Assembly (NCBI GenBank): GCA_965644295.1 | Contig: CBFFRP010000172.1 | Location: 1-64,000 of the forward strand | Direction: 5' to 3' | Length of the DNA: 64,000 nt | Source of the DNA: Paraphysomonas bandaiensis | Taxonomy: Eukaryota > Chrysophyceae | The notes under the pieces: model-generated | Told to the model about the DNA's origin: nothing | Databases searched by the model: none | The model's input: the letters and a program-made list of their open reading frames with translations, nothing else | Part shown: positions 47,233 through 58,678 of the stretch, piece by piece | How the letters are laid out: each line of letters begins with the position of its first letter | How positions within the stretch are numbered: the first letter of the stretch is position 1 | Made by a program: the position numbers and the translations under genes

Positions 47233-47818
47233 CTGTCCAAGATCTATATATTGAAAGTCTTATTATTTAGCAATAGGCGTTAAGAACCTGCACCAATGTA
47301 GTGGCTAGTTGAATGCTAGACATACTACTTAGACCGCTACCCATAACTAATCAGCACAAATTCTATTTTCCTACTATTTAGCGCTACAGAATCTGCTTGT
47401 GCGTCGCCGCAAGCACCAAGATGCGACCACTTCCGTTCTTAATGATGATTGTGAGTTTCCTCGGACTCACTGGCGCGTGGTATCAGGGGATCTCCACTTG
47501 GGATGAGATTCTACCAGGCTCCGAGGTACGGGGTTCTGTATTAAGGTCCTGAGTGTACCGAGTGCTAGATGTGTGTGCTGAGAGGTGGGTGGAGAGGTGT
47601 AATGTGGCGTTGTCTCATTGCACCTTTTGGGCCTCAGGCATAGGTAGAGTTGGCGGAGACGGCGTCGTTGTCGAGGGCCTGAAGATTTTGTTCGGGCCGG
47701 TGATGTGTTCCTGTGTGTATGAGTGGTGGGGTTCGTGTGGGCGTGCAGTTGTGATGGTGCCTGTCTAGAACCTCTCCACCTGCGGGAAGGAGGGGTTCCA
47801 GGCCCTGTCCAAGATCTA
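47233..47818. mobile_element. Candidate retroelement insertion flanked by 14-bp direct repeats
   Basis: Identical 14-mers ctgtccaagatcta lie at 47233-47246 and 47805-47818. Between them is a first part (47265-47440) similar to 51640-51790 and, in its first bases, to 35320, followed by tggtatcagggga near 47479, which resembles the initiator-Met primer-binding site used by copia elements. The second part (47530-47800) is clearly more GC-rich than its surroundings. No intact frame is present. This could be an LTR plus leader remnant, or an unrelated insertion with target duplication; the direct repeat could also be chance. Confidence 0.5.
47267..47441. repeat. Dispersed repeat, copy at 47.3 kb (LTR-like)
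   Basis: Shares with 51640-51790 the blocks ttagcaataggcgt, cctactatttagcgctac, ctgcttgtgcgtcgccgc, aagcaccaagatgcgacca and cttccgttct, in the same order and spacing. Divergence is roughly one base in eight to ten by eye. Confidence 0.8.
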
Positions 47819-48174
47819 GCGAATACATATGGCGTTGACATGATGATCGGTTATGAGATGAACATAGATGACAATGATAAATATAACCCTTTAATATTGT
47901 TACAGAGAGTTTAACGAGGTTGCACACCTAAAGTTATGTCAAATTCGAACAAAGTGGTCTCGTTATACCTATTCAATGCTAATTCTGACCAGTTGCGAGA
48001 GCACCAAAACGCTTCAATAGTACCATACTAGTAGTAACATAGTAACTAACACCAAATGAATTATTACTAATAAATTTAACATATAATTCATCGTGCACAG
48101 AAAGTCATCGAAATGCAATCGACTGCGCCACGGACACAGCACGAACCGCTCATGCGCCTCAAAATAAATCAAAA

Positions 48175-49518
48175 TCATGAATGCAAAGTTCTAGCTTCTG
48201 TTCCATCGAACGGAGTCAACCTCTGCATGTTTCTAGTGATTGCACCGGAGGACTTTTCTTCCTCACCGCAGTCATTCTTCTCTTCTCCAGACGCGCCGTT
48301 TTCCAAATCATTATGAAATATGCTCATGCGGCAAGTCGGACAGCTGGCATTCACTCTTAGCCACTCGTCTACGCACTAGGAAGGGGCAGTTAGCAAAACA
48401 ATATGACTAGTAGTTTAACATACCTGGCTATGAAAGACGTGCTTGCACGGCATAACTCGAACTTTTTCCCCTACAGCCATGTCATTCAGGCAAATGGGAC
48501 AGGTGCTATCTCCTCCGCCAGGTAGAGTGTCAGCCTTGACAGTGACAAGAGGTATAGCTTCGATGGCATCCTCCGTCGCACCCTGTCGGCCACCATATAC
48601 ATCAGAGTGTATTGCGTACAATTTAGAAAGTACCTTAGGAGCTTGGGCATCCTGCATGCGGGCCAATATACGTATAAGACAGGGCATACAGAAGCAAAAT
48701 ACTGGAATGAGAAGAATAGCAACGATACAGGGTAAGCAGATCTGGATGTAGTTCACAATGAGCATCGCCACACAAAGATCGTAAACAGGCGACTTGAAGG
48801 CACTGTCACAGCTATACCCCAATATTAGAATTGGTACATATTCAACATTGCGCCAAATACTTACCTATCGTCTCCAAATATCCACATGTTTCCCACTACG
48901 AACCATATCAGACCAACGGCGTCAACCACATTTCTCGCGCTCGTCACTTTAGACTACACAGAGATATATAGATGACCATAAAAAACTAGTGTTCTTCCAA
49001 AAGACATAACGTACCAAGAGTGAGGGGCGGGAGTCCAGCCAACCTTTGAAAATATGCATGAAACAGACTAGACCAGTATACATAGCCATTCGAATGGCAG
49101 AAAGAGCACTCCACCACTTCCACCTCTGCATCCGTGGAGCGAAATTAACACATTCATCAACTACACAATCTAATAAAACACACAACTTACACTTCTATTT
49201 ATATCCTGGCAAGGATTTGAATCATTCCAGTGGAGAGAAAGTATTACCAAAGCTGCTAAAATCTGCAGAGGCAAATAAAAAACAAACATACATCACAACA
49301 GCACACACCTGTGGAAAATGTACCACGAATATCGCAGCGACTGTCACTCTTGCGCTGGAGAGTTCACTCAGGCGAGCATTGATTAGTGTTGGGTTCTCAT
49401 TATTTTCGCGTATGAGAGGAGTTTGTGCGTTATAGTTCTCGGGTAAAGACCGCAAGCCCAACTCTTGTGCTTGCAGCTGTCTGGCAAATGCTTCATCCGA
49501 TTCCAGATGGGATGACAT
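48175..49518 (-). CDS. Membrane-anchored RING-H2 E3 ubiquitin ligase, multi-exon
   Basis: The likely ATG is at 49518 (MSSHLESDEAFARQLQAQ), although a splice acceptor-like ctag just upstream leaves a further exon possible. Exons run to the stop at 48175, about 360 residues. Order: a short N-terminal EAFARQLQ helix resembling ubiquitin-binding or UIM-like motifs; several hydrophobic helices (RVTVAAIFVVHF, AMYTGLVCFMHIF, VVDAVGLIWFVVGNMWIF, IVNYIQICLPCIVAILLIPV); a cytosolic segment; then the RING: CPICLNDM, VRVMPCKHVFHSQ across an intron to CVDEWLRVNASCPTCRM. This is a complete C3H2C3 (H2) RING, expected to recruit an E2 enzyme and ubiquitinate membrane or cytosolic targets. The acidic C-tail (GEEKNDCGEEEKSSG) is probably disordered. 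Confidence 0.9.
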
Positions 49519-50115
49519 TACACTGCCTCCAGAGTGGGCCGGAATCCTAGAATAATGTGCTATTTTGGAATAAATATGAGCTCGGCTCAATATATAAGAC
49601 TCTCACAGAATAATTAAACTAATAACTCCTTAAATGATAAACTATATAAAATAACCTCTTAGACCATGAAGGCTATTTACAGGTTAACATCAATAACTAC
49701 AAAAGTAAAGAACTATGAACGGAATGAGGTCCACGGAAATATATAGAATGAAGATGATGATTGAGGGAAATGGAGCCGAAATCATACACAAGTCAACACC
49801 GTGCGTATTTTTTTGTAATGTACTCTGTGTACATAAAATACACTATGACAATATTCCTATAGAAACCCCACTCTTTCTACAGAAAGTACAGCAGAAGCCT
49901 ACTATACTATATATATTGTTCCGTTATCATAGGTATGTATACCGTATACAGAGTATGTATCCCGGTCTATCTCCTCGAGGTGTGTGTGTTGTGATAGGAT
50001 AGATCCGTGCTGTGATATGGTACCGTAGAGCTATGCATAGAATTCACATATATGTACATACATATATACACACCTAGAAAACACATATACTACTCTCTGA
50101 AACATATATTAAAGT
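49519..50115. promoter_or_regulatory. Divergent intergenic region
   Basis: Spacer between the RING gene and the unknown plus-strand gene at 50116. It holds a catatatatgtacatacatat run at about 50045-50070, roughly 50-70 bases before the ATG. Short frames are not supported as genes. Confidence 0.4.
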
Positions 50116-51352
50116 ATGGCTTTTCCAGGCTTAGGTGGTCTACTTGGCGGTTCCAGCATGCTTAAGAAAGCAAAGAAGAAGGTCCCATTCGCAGACATTG
50201 ACTTAACTCTGTCTCCAGATAAAATAAAGAAGAGCCCAACTAATCGGATGAGAGATATAGGTCATATGCATCTCTGTGTAATGGGTTTGTGTAATGAGTG
50301 TTTGTATAGATACATTTCGTCTGCATGTTCCGCCAGAGGAAGAGAGGTCTGACTTTAAGATACCTGAATCAATGGATCGGATTAATATTCATGATCATAA
50401 GAATGTCATGGTGCTATGTGGAGGACATGTCGGGTTACATTTCACCTCACAGGTGCTCTAGTTGCGGATGTGTTGTATTTTGTGCTGAATGTATGACAGG
50501 AAATATCCGATATTATGCGACTGACGGGGGAGCTGGAACGCGCATTCAGGACACTCGAAGACTATTTTTCAAAGCTGCCCAACACATCCAAGCGATATTG
50601 CCTGAAGGATAATACGACACCTCCGGTTCCTGTGGCTGTGGACAACTCTGTCCAGCCCCCACCACCTCCCGAGTGTCAGCAGGATCAAGCTTGTGTGGAA
50701 GAGGTGATGACATTTCACACCCTTGCTGACGCAGTCGAGGACATTTTGAGGGAGACCCAAGACTTGGTCAGGCGCAAACAGTGCCAGGCTAGAGAGATTC
50801 CACGCGGCGAATGTGGGTACATCCGTCAATTTTTGTCTATTCTAAATGGATTTCTATTCCACAGCACTCAGTGTTGATCCGAACTGCGCGGAGGCAGACG
50901 AGCGACTTGAGTCTCTTCCTCGACCACAGTGGATTGAGACACTCTCGAGAAAGTTTTACACCCATACATCACCTGATTCAGATAATATATCTCAAGCTGC
51001 TGCTTCAGTGCCTCCTGTGGGCAAGTTCGCCGCGTTCTTGAGCTGCTGTCTGACGCACCAAGTAGATTGTACCGCGAGTGAATACAGGGCTCTGCTGGAG
51101 GTAAGCCGGTGTTTAGTCATGCTTGCTTCAGCAAAGAGTATCCTCATCTTATAAATTGTATAGCTTGTTCTTGCAAGTAGTGACCAGTATGGACAGCGTG
51201 GATCGATTGCCAACATAGAAGATGAGATTTTCAGTCACACACAAAAGTACTGGGCAAGCAGGTTCTTCCAGTTCATCAGAAAGCTCCCAGAGTTCAAAAC
51301 TGCTCTGAAGGACGAGAAGTCGCTTTACTTGTTTAATCAATTTATCCAATAG
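50116..51352 (+). CDS. Unknown protein, about 330 residues, five or six exons
   Basis: ATG 50116 gives MAFPGLGGLLGGSSMLKKAK, a Gly/Leu-rich then basic N-terminus, then KVPFADIDLTLSPDKIKKSP. Joined exons continue IEEERSDFKIPESMDRINIH, VMVLCGGHVGLHFTSQ, EISDIMRLTGELERAFRTLE, a Pro-rich loop (VQPPPPPE), a predicted coiled helix (TLADAVEDILRETQDLVRRK), VDPNCAEADERLESLPRPQW and a helical C-terminus (YWASRFFQFIRKLPEFKTAL). I do not recognise the family; there is no enzymatic motif, membrane segment or signal peptide. The helix-rich, low-cysteine make-up would suit a subunit of a tethering or scaffold complex, but that is a guess. The donor at about 50815 (GAAT-gtgggt) is the least certain join. Confidence 0.65.
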
Positions 51353-52291
51353 CTAGATCTCACTCCTTTTATTTTTCCGTCCAACCCCGCCGTGCATTTA
51401 TGTTTGTTGTTTTTCATTCGTTTGTTATGTGGCAAATATTATCAACTAGCTTGTTTCTTTACATAGCTTTTCTGCCAAGTAACTTATGCTATGTTATAAC
51501 AGTAGCGAATATTTTGTTTGTATACCTGACAGCTTTATTGCACGCTGAAATGTAAAGTCACCAAATGAGTATTATGAGGTGTATTAAAATTTGTAATCAC
51601 ACTTTTAAAATCTATATCAACTAGAAGCAGTGCATGTCTTACTGTTAGCAATGGGCGTGTAAGAGTCAGAGCTAATGTAGCAAAACACAATTTAACTAAC
51701 TAGTGCTTAACTCTGATAGCCTACTATTTAACGCTACGATATAGCTGCTTGTGCGTCACCGCAAGCATCAAGGTGCAACCACTTTCGTTCTATCGCTCAA
51801 AGCAAACGCAGTGAGCAAGCAGAATGTTCATATACCTGGCATCTGCTATCTCAGGATTTTTGTGTCCTTCTAATGTGAATAGTCCGGATGCTTGGCTTCA
51901 GCAGGCAGCCCAATCCCCCGGATGCGCTTAAGGTGGACCCATTCCCGTAAAGCATTTGGCTATGAGTGGCAGAACAATATCTGCTGACAATATATGCGGC
52001 CACGTTAGTTTCCCCGAGAAATATCTCCGGTACTTATCCCCCAGAAGACCACGGAGAGGTGCGAGTCCGACTTTTTGTTGAGGGTATCAACAACTAGATA
52101 CTTAGATATTAACTACTAGAGAATGATCAGTGGAGTCCATGTGTTGTAGAATATAGGCATATATACTCATAGTACATGTACTATGTACTGGTCATAATAC
52201 TCATAGTACAAGTCATAGTAGGTTCAGTAGATATAAAATATAGAGAAACATTGAGCAGTGACGCATTATACTTTACACTATATTACACACG
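51353..52291. other. Repeat-bearing spacer
   Basis: About 0.9 kb with the LTR-like repeat copy at 51640-51790, sequence shared in inverted orientation with 35355-35385 near 52047-52075, and a catagtac-type short tandem near 52166-52215. No gene supported. Confidence 0.5.
51640..51790. repeat. Dispersed repeat, copy at 51.7 kb (LTR-like)
   Basis: The second copy of the repeat seen at 47267. Matching blocks include ttagcaatgggcgt, cctactatttaacgctac, ctgcttgtgcgtcaccgc and aagcatcaaggtgcaacca. Its downstream flank differs from the 47-kb copy, so the shared part ends close to cgttct. Confidence 0.8.
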
Positions 52292-55010
52292 CTAACCACT
52301 TGGCACAGATTCGTCGTAAAAAAGGAATTCAACTATTGTCATCAGTAACAACGATAGAGCTACACTTATCACAAAATATGCAAACATTAAGTTGAAATCT
52401 ATGCCACTACTAATAGATGGAATTTTTCCTTTATAAGATTTCGATTGCTCACTTACAGGTGCAATAGTTTCACTTTTGGAGGGGGATGATGTGGTCACAC
52501 TGGCCCAGTTTTCCGCTAACACACGTTGTGTGTGTGACGAGTTCACTGCGAGTACAGAACCATCTGTTTCGGTTACATTGCAGCAATGCTTATTCAGCGC
52601 AAGTACTTTCTCAAGTCTGTGCAGTTCCTCAGTTGAATCTGTAGTGAGAAATCATACCTCAAAATTTAAAAATGGAAGAGTGTACCTTGAACAGGCCCAA
52701 TATCCAACTCCTTTACTTTGCGCAAAGCCCTTTGGCTCTCAGCCCTGGCTTCCTCCCCTTCACCCATGCTGCAAGCCACAACAGCAACTAAACCCCAAGC
52801 ATGTCTTAATCTTTCTCGCTGCTCTGTATCATGGTCTTTTCCTCCTTTCCCTGCAGAAAGACTATCGAATTGTACCACAGCTGCGCGGGCTTCCTCTATT
52901 GCGTACTTAATTTTTCCAGAACGCATGTATGTATATGCAAGGTGAAAGTGGACATCTCCTTGTAACATTCTGTACGCCCGTGCCACCTCGCCTCCATCAA
53001 TAACAAGAGACTCGAAGCGCAAATGCATAGTACCATCGCTACTACTGCGCAACCTGACGGTTCACATAATTAGTCAGAAAAGTGCATACACAGCATATAG
53101 TACGAACTCACTTGTCATACTCCTCCCTTAGGGAATGAGCCCGCTCTAGACATCTCTGGGCAGCTCCCCTACTACTGGCACATACACCTCTTAAGTAATG
53201 CAATCGAATCCCGTCCATATACAACTCGTGTACATCTACCACCAGCTCATCATTCCCATTTTCTAACATAGTACGCTTCGTTTTCACTAGCAACTCTTCG
53301 CAGTGACGGGCTGCATATCCCATCAACTCCACTGCTTGCAAAGAATTCTCAATGCCCTCGAAGTTCTCCGTGTGTAGTATGTTATCGTCAAGTACAAATG
53401 GTGATATTTTCGACAGCTTCATATAATGCTCTCCACAGAGCTGATAGGTCTTGTAGGCATCCTTAAGACTTCCCAATCGCACGAACCTCTGCGCGATCTC
53501 ACATAGTTGCACGAAAATATCGTCTAGCTCTTCTAGATCGCAACAGGAGGCACTTTGCATCACACAGCTCTTGGTAGTTAAAAAATACACCCCCAGATTA
53601 CACTTGAGGATTGCTCCCTCTGCAGTATCTTCACCGCTAGCTTCAAGTTGGCTGAGAACCGACAGCGCCCCATCAACAGTGTCTAGCGCTTCAGTGGTTT
53701 GGTTGAGTGCAATATGTGCTTGAACGAGGTACTTGTATGAATCTAACAGCACATCAGAGTTAGAAGGGTACCCTAAAGGAATTCGACCATCTGCAAGCAG
53801 AGTAGGAGCAGCAGCAACAACATTCTGAAAATGAGGAAGGGCTTTGAGAGGGTGCCCCATCAGGCAGAGACACCGGCCCACCCCAGCAGATGCAGCGGCA
53901 TGATGTAGGTCGCTCTTTACTCCAAACTTGGGGGATGACGAAAATGTTAGCACTCGAGAGAAAAGAGAATTAGCGCGAACAACCGCTTCTCTCGAATTCC
54001 GTTCGGTCTCAGCTGCAGCGGCATCCTCGTTCCTGTGAAAAAATTACTATAATAGGTCAATATACAACAGAAGTAGTCTACGCACTTCGGTTGCACGTAG
54101 CATTTCAATGATGCGTTTGCACTCAGCAACATCAGATCCATTGAACGTCGTGTCCTTTCAATAGACGTCTCATCATTGTCATTATTGCCAGAGCATGATA
54201 TAAGTGATTCCGCGGCCTTCTCGTACGAAACTGACGCCTGTCGTCAACATGACATATGACAAACCATATATATCGACTTCGCACCTTATCAAATGCTCGC
54301 ATTCCATCCGCAGCTCTTGCAAGTCCCTCATACAATGACGAAACATCTCTTCCTGATTTGGCTACCAGGGCATCGGTGAACCACTTTCCCGCTTCCATCC
54401 ACTGTTCTTCAGATAGCAGAGTCCACCCATTCTTTCCATCATGAACACCTTTGGTTCGTCCAAACTTGGAGGCAATAACAGGCACACCAAGACGAGAGCA
54501 AGTTGAAGCGTGTAGATCAGTGTAATCATCTAAGGATGAATCATCCAAGTCGCAACGATGTTCGTGAATTATGTTTTGAATCTCACAGCTGAGGTTGTAT
54601 GCGCGACAAGCATTCTCTCGACTGGAATCCGAGCGCATCAAAGCACTAGCAAGAAAGTAGGTGCATTTCATTTGCTGAATTGGTTGAAGTTGTCGGCATT
54701 CTTGGCGCATATTTTCACATACATCAATACACATATCGTACTCTGATAGTTTAATAAAACAGCAGGCAGCATTGAGCATACAAGACACTAATACATCACC
54801 ACACTGTTCACTTATAGACTTCTCTTTAATAGTTCTCACTACATGCATATAGAGATCCGCTGCTTTCTTATAGCCATACTGTGTATTTCCCTCTACACAT
54901 TCTTCAAAGCACTGATCGGCTGTTAGTTTAATGCGATGCAGGGATTCGATCTCATTACTGTCCTCTCCATCCGTACACTCATCGATATCGTCCCATTTCT
55001 TATAGTCCAT
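52292..55010 (-). CDS. TPR-rich protein with C-terminal membrane anchor, multi-exon
   Basis: ATG 55010 begins MDYKKWDDIDECTDGEDSNE. At least six exons run to the stop at 52292, about 820 residues. The body is all helical with TPR-like pairs: YKKAADLYMHVVRTIKEKS, LVSCMLNAACCFIKLSEYDM, EAGKWFTDALVAKSGRDVSS, HHAAASAGVGRCLCLMGHPL, ALPHFQNVVAAAPTL, YLVQAHIALNQTTEALDTVD, HFHLAYTYMRSGKIKYAIEE and AWGLVAVVACSMGEGEEARA. The last exon ends with a single hydrophobic helix, FNLMFAYFVISVALSLLLMT, and a short lumenal tail (FYDESVPSG), with no N-terminal signal: a tail-anchored topology facing the cytosol. TPRs bind partner proteins or chaperones. The family is unknown to me. Confidence 0.82.
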
Positions 55011-55533
55011 TGAGGATATATATAAAGGGTTATAGGTGATACAAGGAGGGGGAATGCATCTTAATTTGTGGGTGTATGAGCTGATTGTATGATCTCCAGG
55101 ATCTCCACGACATGCTCACATAATGTGGCACACTGTTGTACTGTTGTATTGCTGTACTGTCGTACTGTCGTACACATCATACTGTGGTCGTACCACACAT
55201 AATAAAATACAGTGCATATACAGTACCATATACAGCAGTATCTGTAGAGTGGGGGTATACAGTAAAAAATACACCCGTAGTCCTGTAGTTTTCACATACG
55301 ACCATATGGTCATATACACTCCCAACCAGCAATACTCCACCCCATAGCATCGGATCCAAAATTTTGAGTGTATACCAGCCCCTTCGATACCCCCGGCACG
55401 AGGGGCTCGTTAGGCTCTAACTTCTACTACGACTATTAGCTATGCCTTCCCCTGCACTTCTATATAATTGAATCCATACCTCATTCACGTACTAGATAAT
55501 CACATATTGGCAAGGTAACATATCCAAGTTGTC
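55011..55533. promoter_or_regulatory. Divergent intergenic region
   Basis: Spacer between the TPR gene and the surface-glycoprotein gene. It contains a tgttgtactgt/gtcgtactgtcg short repeat near 55133-55172. Both promoters should lie here; no site is certain. Confidence 0.4.
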
Positions 55534-58432
55534 ATGATGAAGTATTTTATCCCCATTGGGTTACTTGCCTTCATTACGGGTGTTAACTCAGTGACTGTGG
55601 ATATGATTAATGGTACAGAAGTAGTTGATCCATGGCTTGAAACTGGATTTGTATCTATATCTGACAGATATTGGACAAGCGTTGAGACACTGGGCACTAC
55701 ATTCAAACCAGACTCTGTGATATTTGTCAGTTTACCTGATGTGGGTGGTCGGCACTATACGACTGGTACCCCTACCTCGATACGTATCACGAACAAAGTA
55801 TATAATAATGGGGTGTATACATTTGATATGAAACTCTTCCACCCGAATGATAGCTACTGCAGTAAAGAGTTTTATATTCCTAAATATCTGGAGAAACCTG
55901 TGTTAATTTCTTGGGTGGTAGCTAACAAGGGTGTGTATAACATCAGTGGGCATCAGTTCGTGTTGGACAGTGGCCTCGTTAATCGTACGCACAACCTCCT
56001 TGCTGGTGTAGGCGATACAGTTGATGTATTTAATTTTGAGTTCCCCACTGGATGCAATGCGAGCAATCCGAGTCAGATTTGCGCTTACCGCCAATCCCTT
56101 CCTCTTGAAAACCTAGGCGCTGTCTCTACTATTCAGACCTTTGTCAACGAGCACTATCTTCTGACACGTACATCCCGCATTAGGCGTCGTGATGTTACTA
56201 TCATTCTCACACCTCATGACTCATCAGATCCTTCGTACTTTATGATGGGCGAACACGAGGAGGTTGCATATATGGTTTTCGAGACTGGAGTCGTAATTAG
56301 CTGTGTGGAACGTGTGACGTTCGAGACGGTTCGATTCGACGATGTTACCAGTGAAGCTCTTTATTATTCTTATCACTTCTCCTATAAGTACGCCCCTGGT
56401 ATTTACGGAAGTTTGATCAGTCAAAATAGTCTTGTTGACTCTACTGGTGTTCGTGTTTTTGAGAGGACTGTGAGTGACGCTTATGTCATTACCCAGGAAG
56501 ACCAATGTGTTGAGAATCAAACTATTCATACGACTGAGGAATCCGTGGCTGCTCTTGTCGTTGGAGAGCTTTACAGTGCCGGAACTGAAGTGTGTGTGGT
56601 TAATTTCGTTCCACTTGAGTTTGGCTGTGACTATACAATACTCCTCTATGATTTGTTTGGAGATGGATGGGGAAATATTGAACTCGTTGTGACGACCGAT
56701 GGTTTCAGTCGAAAATACTCCCCTGATTGTAGCTGTCTTCAGATAGATATCTATTCTGATAGCTGTAATATTACTCTCAATATGACATCTGATGGAGACC
56801 CCATTGCTCCTTGGGAGGTGCTTTGGGTAACAGAGATTGGAGGGGAGACCTGGGTGGGTGATTTCGACTCAACTTTAAAGGCTAACAATCAAACTGTATG
56901 GTTTTATGACGACATGGTCGATTACGATCCGGAGAGTGATGTTAATGCTTGTCACGAGTGCAAGCACCCTCCACCCAAACCGAAGCCTGGGCCTGGTGGG
57001 TCTAAAGGCAAGGACGATGACACAACTACTGGTGATGATAAAACCACCCGTGATGATACCACCACTGGTGATGATGGTGCTGGCGATGATACTGTTGGTG
57101 ATGATGCTGTTGGTGGTGATGACACTGCTGCCGGTGATGATGGGGCTAGTGGTGGTGATGGCGACGGCAATGGCGAGGGCAGTGGAAAAGGTGCTGGTAA
57201 GGGTAAAGGGAAACGCCCTCCTGCGAAGGTTATCGTTGATCTATTCGATCATAAGAAGAATGGTGAGTATTTGTTTTCTTATGCTGCTGTTGTCTTACTT
57301 ATGGAATTTAGGCTGGTACGATGACAGTGGTGACTTCACTGATGTATGCGAAGGTGATGTTTGTGGGAGTCAGGAATGTGAAGATGAGGAAATTCAAGTT
57401 CCAAACATCCTCCACTATCCTCAGTATTTCATAATGAATGAGGATCGCACCAAGCTGATCAAATCTGGAACCATATGCAGTGACAACCGCGGGGTTGAGT
57501 TTTGCGAGGAGGTATTGCCTCATGATGGACGCTTCGTCTTCCGTGTGGCTGGCGAGAACCCACCGGGCGACAACGCTACTTGGTCTTTCTGTGGGCGCGA
57601 TGGAGGGATTAAGGAAGAACTGCAGTTCAGCATGCGCGCGGGCAAGTGTCATCCAGGGGATCAGTTCACTGCAGATGACTACTGCTCCGGTGTTACCACA
57701 CTTCTCAGTATTGGGGCAGTTCTCACCATCACAGATGTGTCTGCTGGCACTCTCTCCGAGTTTGATACAAAGACATTACAGCAACAGCTTACAGCTGTGG
57801 TTCCTGTCGTTCGTAATGTGAAAATATCTTCATACCAGCTGTCCGGATCTAATATCGAAGTTCAGACAGTAATCGTTGTTGCGGTTGAGGACTATGGTCT
57901 TGACGGCACGATCTTTTCTAACAAAGAATCTGTCTTCAGCACTGTATCAGATGCTCTTGCTTCCCCGATATCTAGTGGAGCTTTCCTTTCTGTCCTCCAA
58001 AACTCACTACGAAATTCTCCCCAGGGTGCTTCTGACGTGTTGTTGAAGGCCACTTCTGTATCAATTGACACAGTGGAAATGTCATCCTATGAGTATGTCA
58101 TGGGTATGAAGACTGACAGTGAAACTACTGAGTCTGCTGTTGAGGAAGAGACTGTAACGTCATCATCTAAGTCTAATGTGAACAGCTCCCCAAGTGGCAC
58201 TGTTCTAATCCTTTGTGGAGCTGTTGCTGGTGTTATTGCTGTAGCATTTGTGATCGCTAGAGCTGTTCGGAAATCGCGAATGGGCACCCCGAGTCACTTG
58301 CCCCTTCCCGACAACAGTGAACATGTTTCACTTGAATTCGATGACAACGCGGAGGAGGATACTATCCCTACGTTTGAGCTGAATGTCCAGGCGACGCAGC
58401 ATTCATACTTTAAGTCTTCTGAGAGGGTTTAA
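55534..58432 (+). CDS. Type I surface glycoprotein with GDGW motif and acidic Asp/Thr linker
   Basis: Two exons (intron about 57263-57311) give about 950 residues from ATG 55534. The N-terminus MMKYFIPIGLLAFITGVNS is a signal peptide. The ectodomain has many Asn-X-Ser/Thr sites and paired cysteines. Near residue 370 is LLYDLFGDGWGNIELVV, a motif common in stramenopile and other protist surface proteins. A Pro/Gly then DDTTTGDD repetitive acidic linker (about residues 485-560) separates it from a second Cys-rich region (CEGDVCGSQECEDEE, CGRDGGIKEEL). A module with LQQQLTAVVPVVRNVKISSY ... IEVQTVIVVAVE resembles SEA-like domains and precedes the membrane helix VLILCGAVAGVIAVAFVIA. A cytosolic tail of about 65 residues ends HSYFKSSERV. 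It is likely a plasma membrane or cell-surface receptor or adhesin. No enzyme motif is seen. Confidence 0.87.
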
Positions 58433-58678
58433 TTGTGGTAGTGATATGTTGTAGCTAGTATTTAACAATTATTGAGATTAAGTAGCATCTTTTGATGGCT
58501 TGGCTGAGTTGAAATTGTGTGGGCTGTTTGGCGATGCTTGTTTCACAATATTCAGCTGGTAATAATCCAGTTTTTTAATGCAGCAACGAAATGAAATCTA
58601 TTCAGCAGCACTTTATCTACATACCTATAGAAGTGGCGTGAACGTGATTAGTGAACTAATTATTACACTACGGCAAAT

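Noticed and set aside
47467-47927. Minus-strand Thr/His/Pro-rich frames in the GC-rich insertion
   Set aside because: Composition-driven frames with no motif; they overlap a probable mobile-element remnant.
56906-57300. Alternative frame rich in Met/Val across the acidic linker (VMIPPLVMMVLAMI...)
   Set aside because: A frame-shifted shadow of the GGTGATGAT repeats; only the Asp/Thr frame links the signal peptide exon to the second exon.
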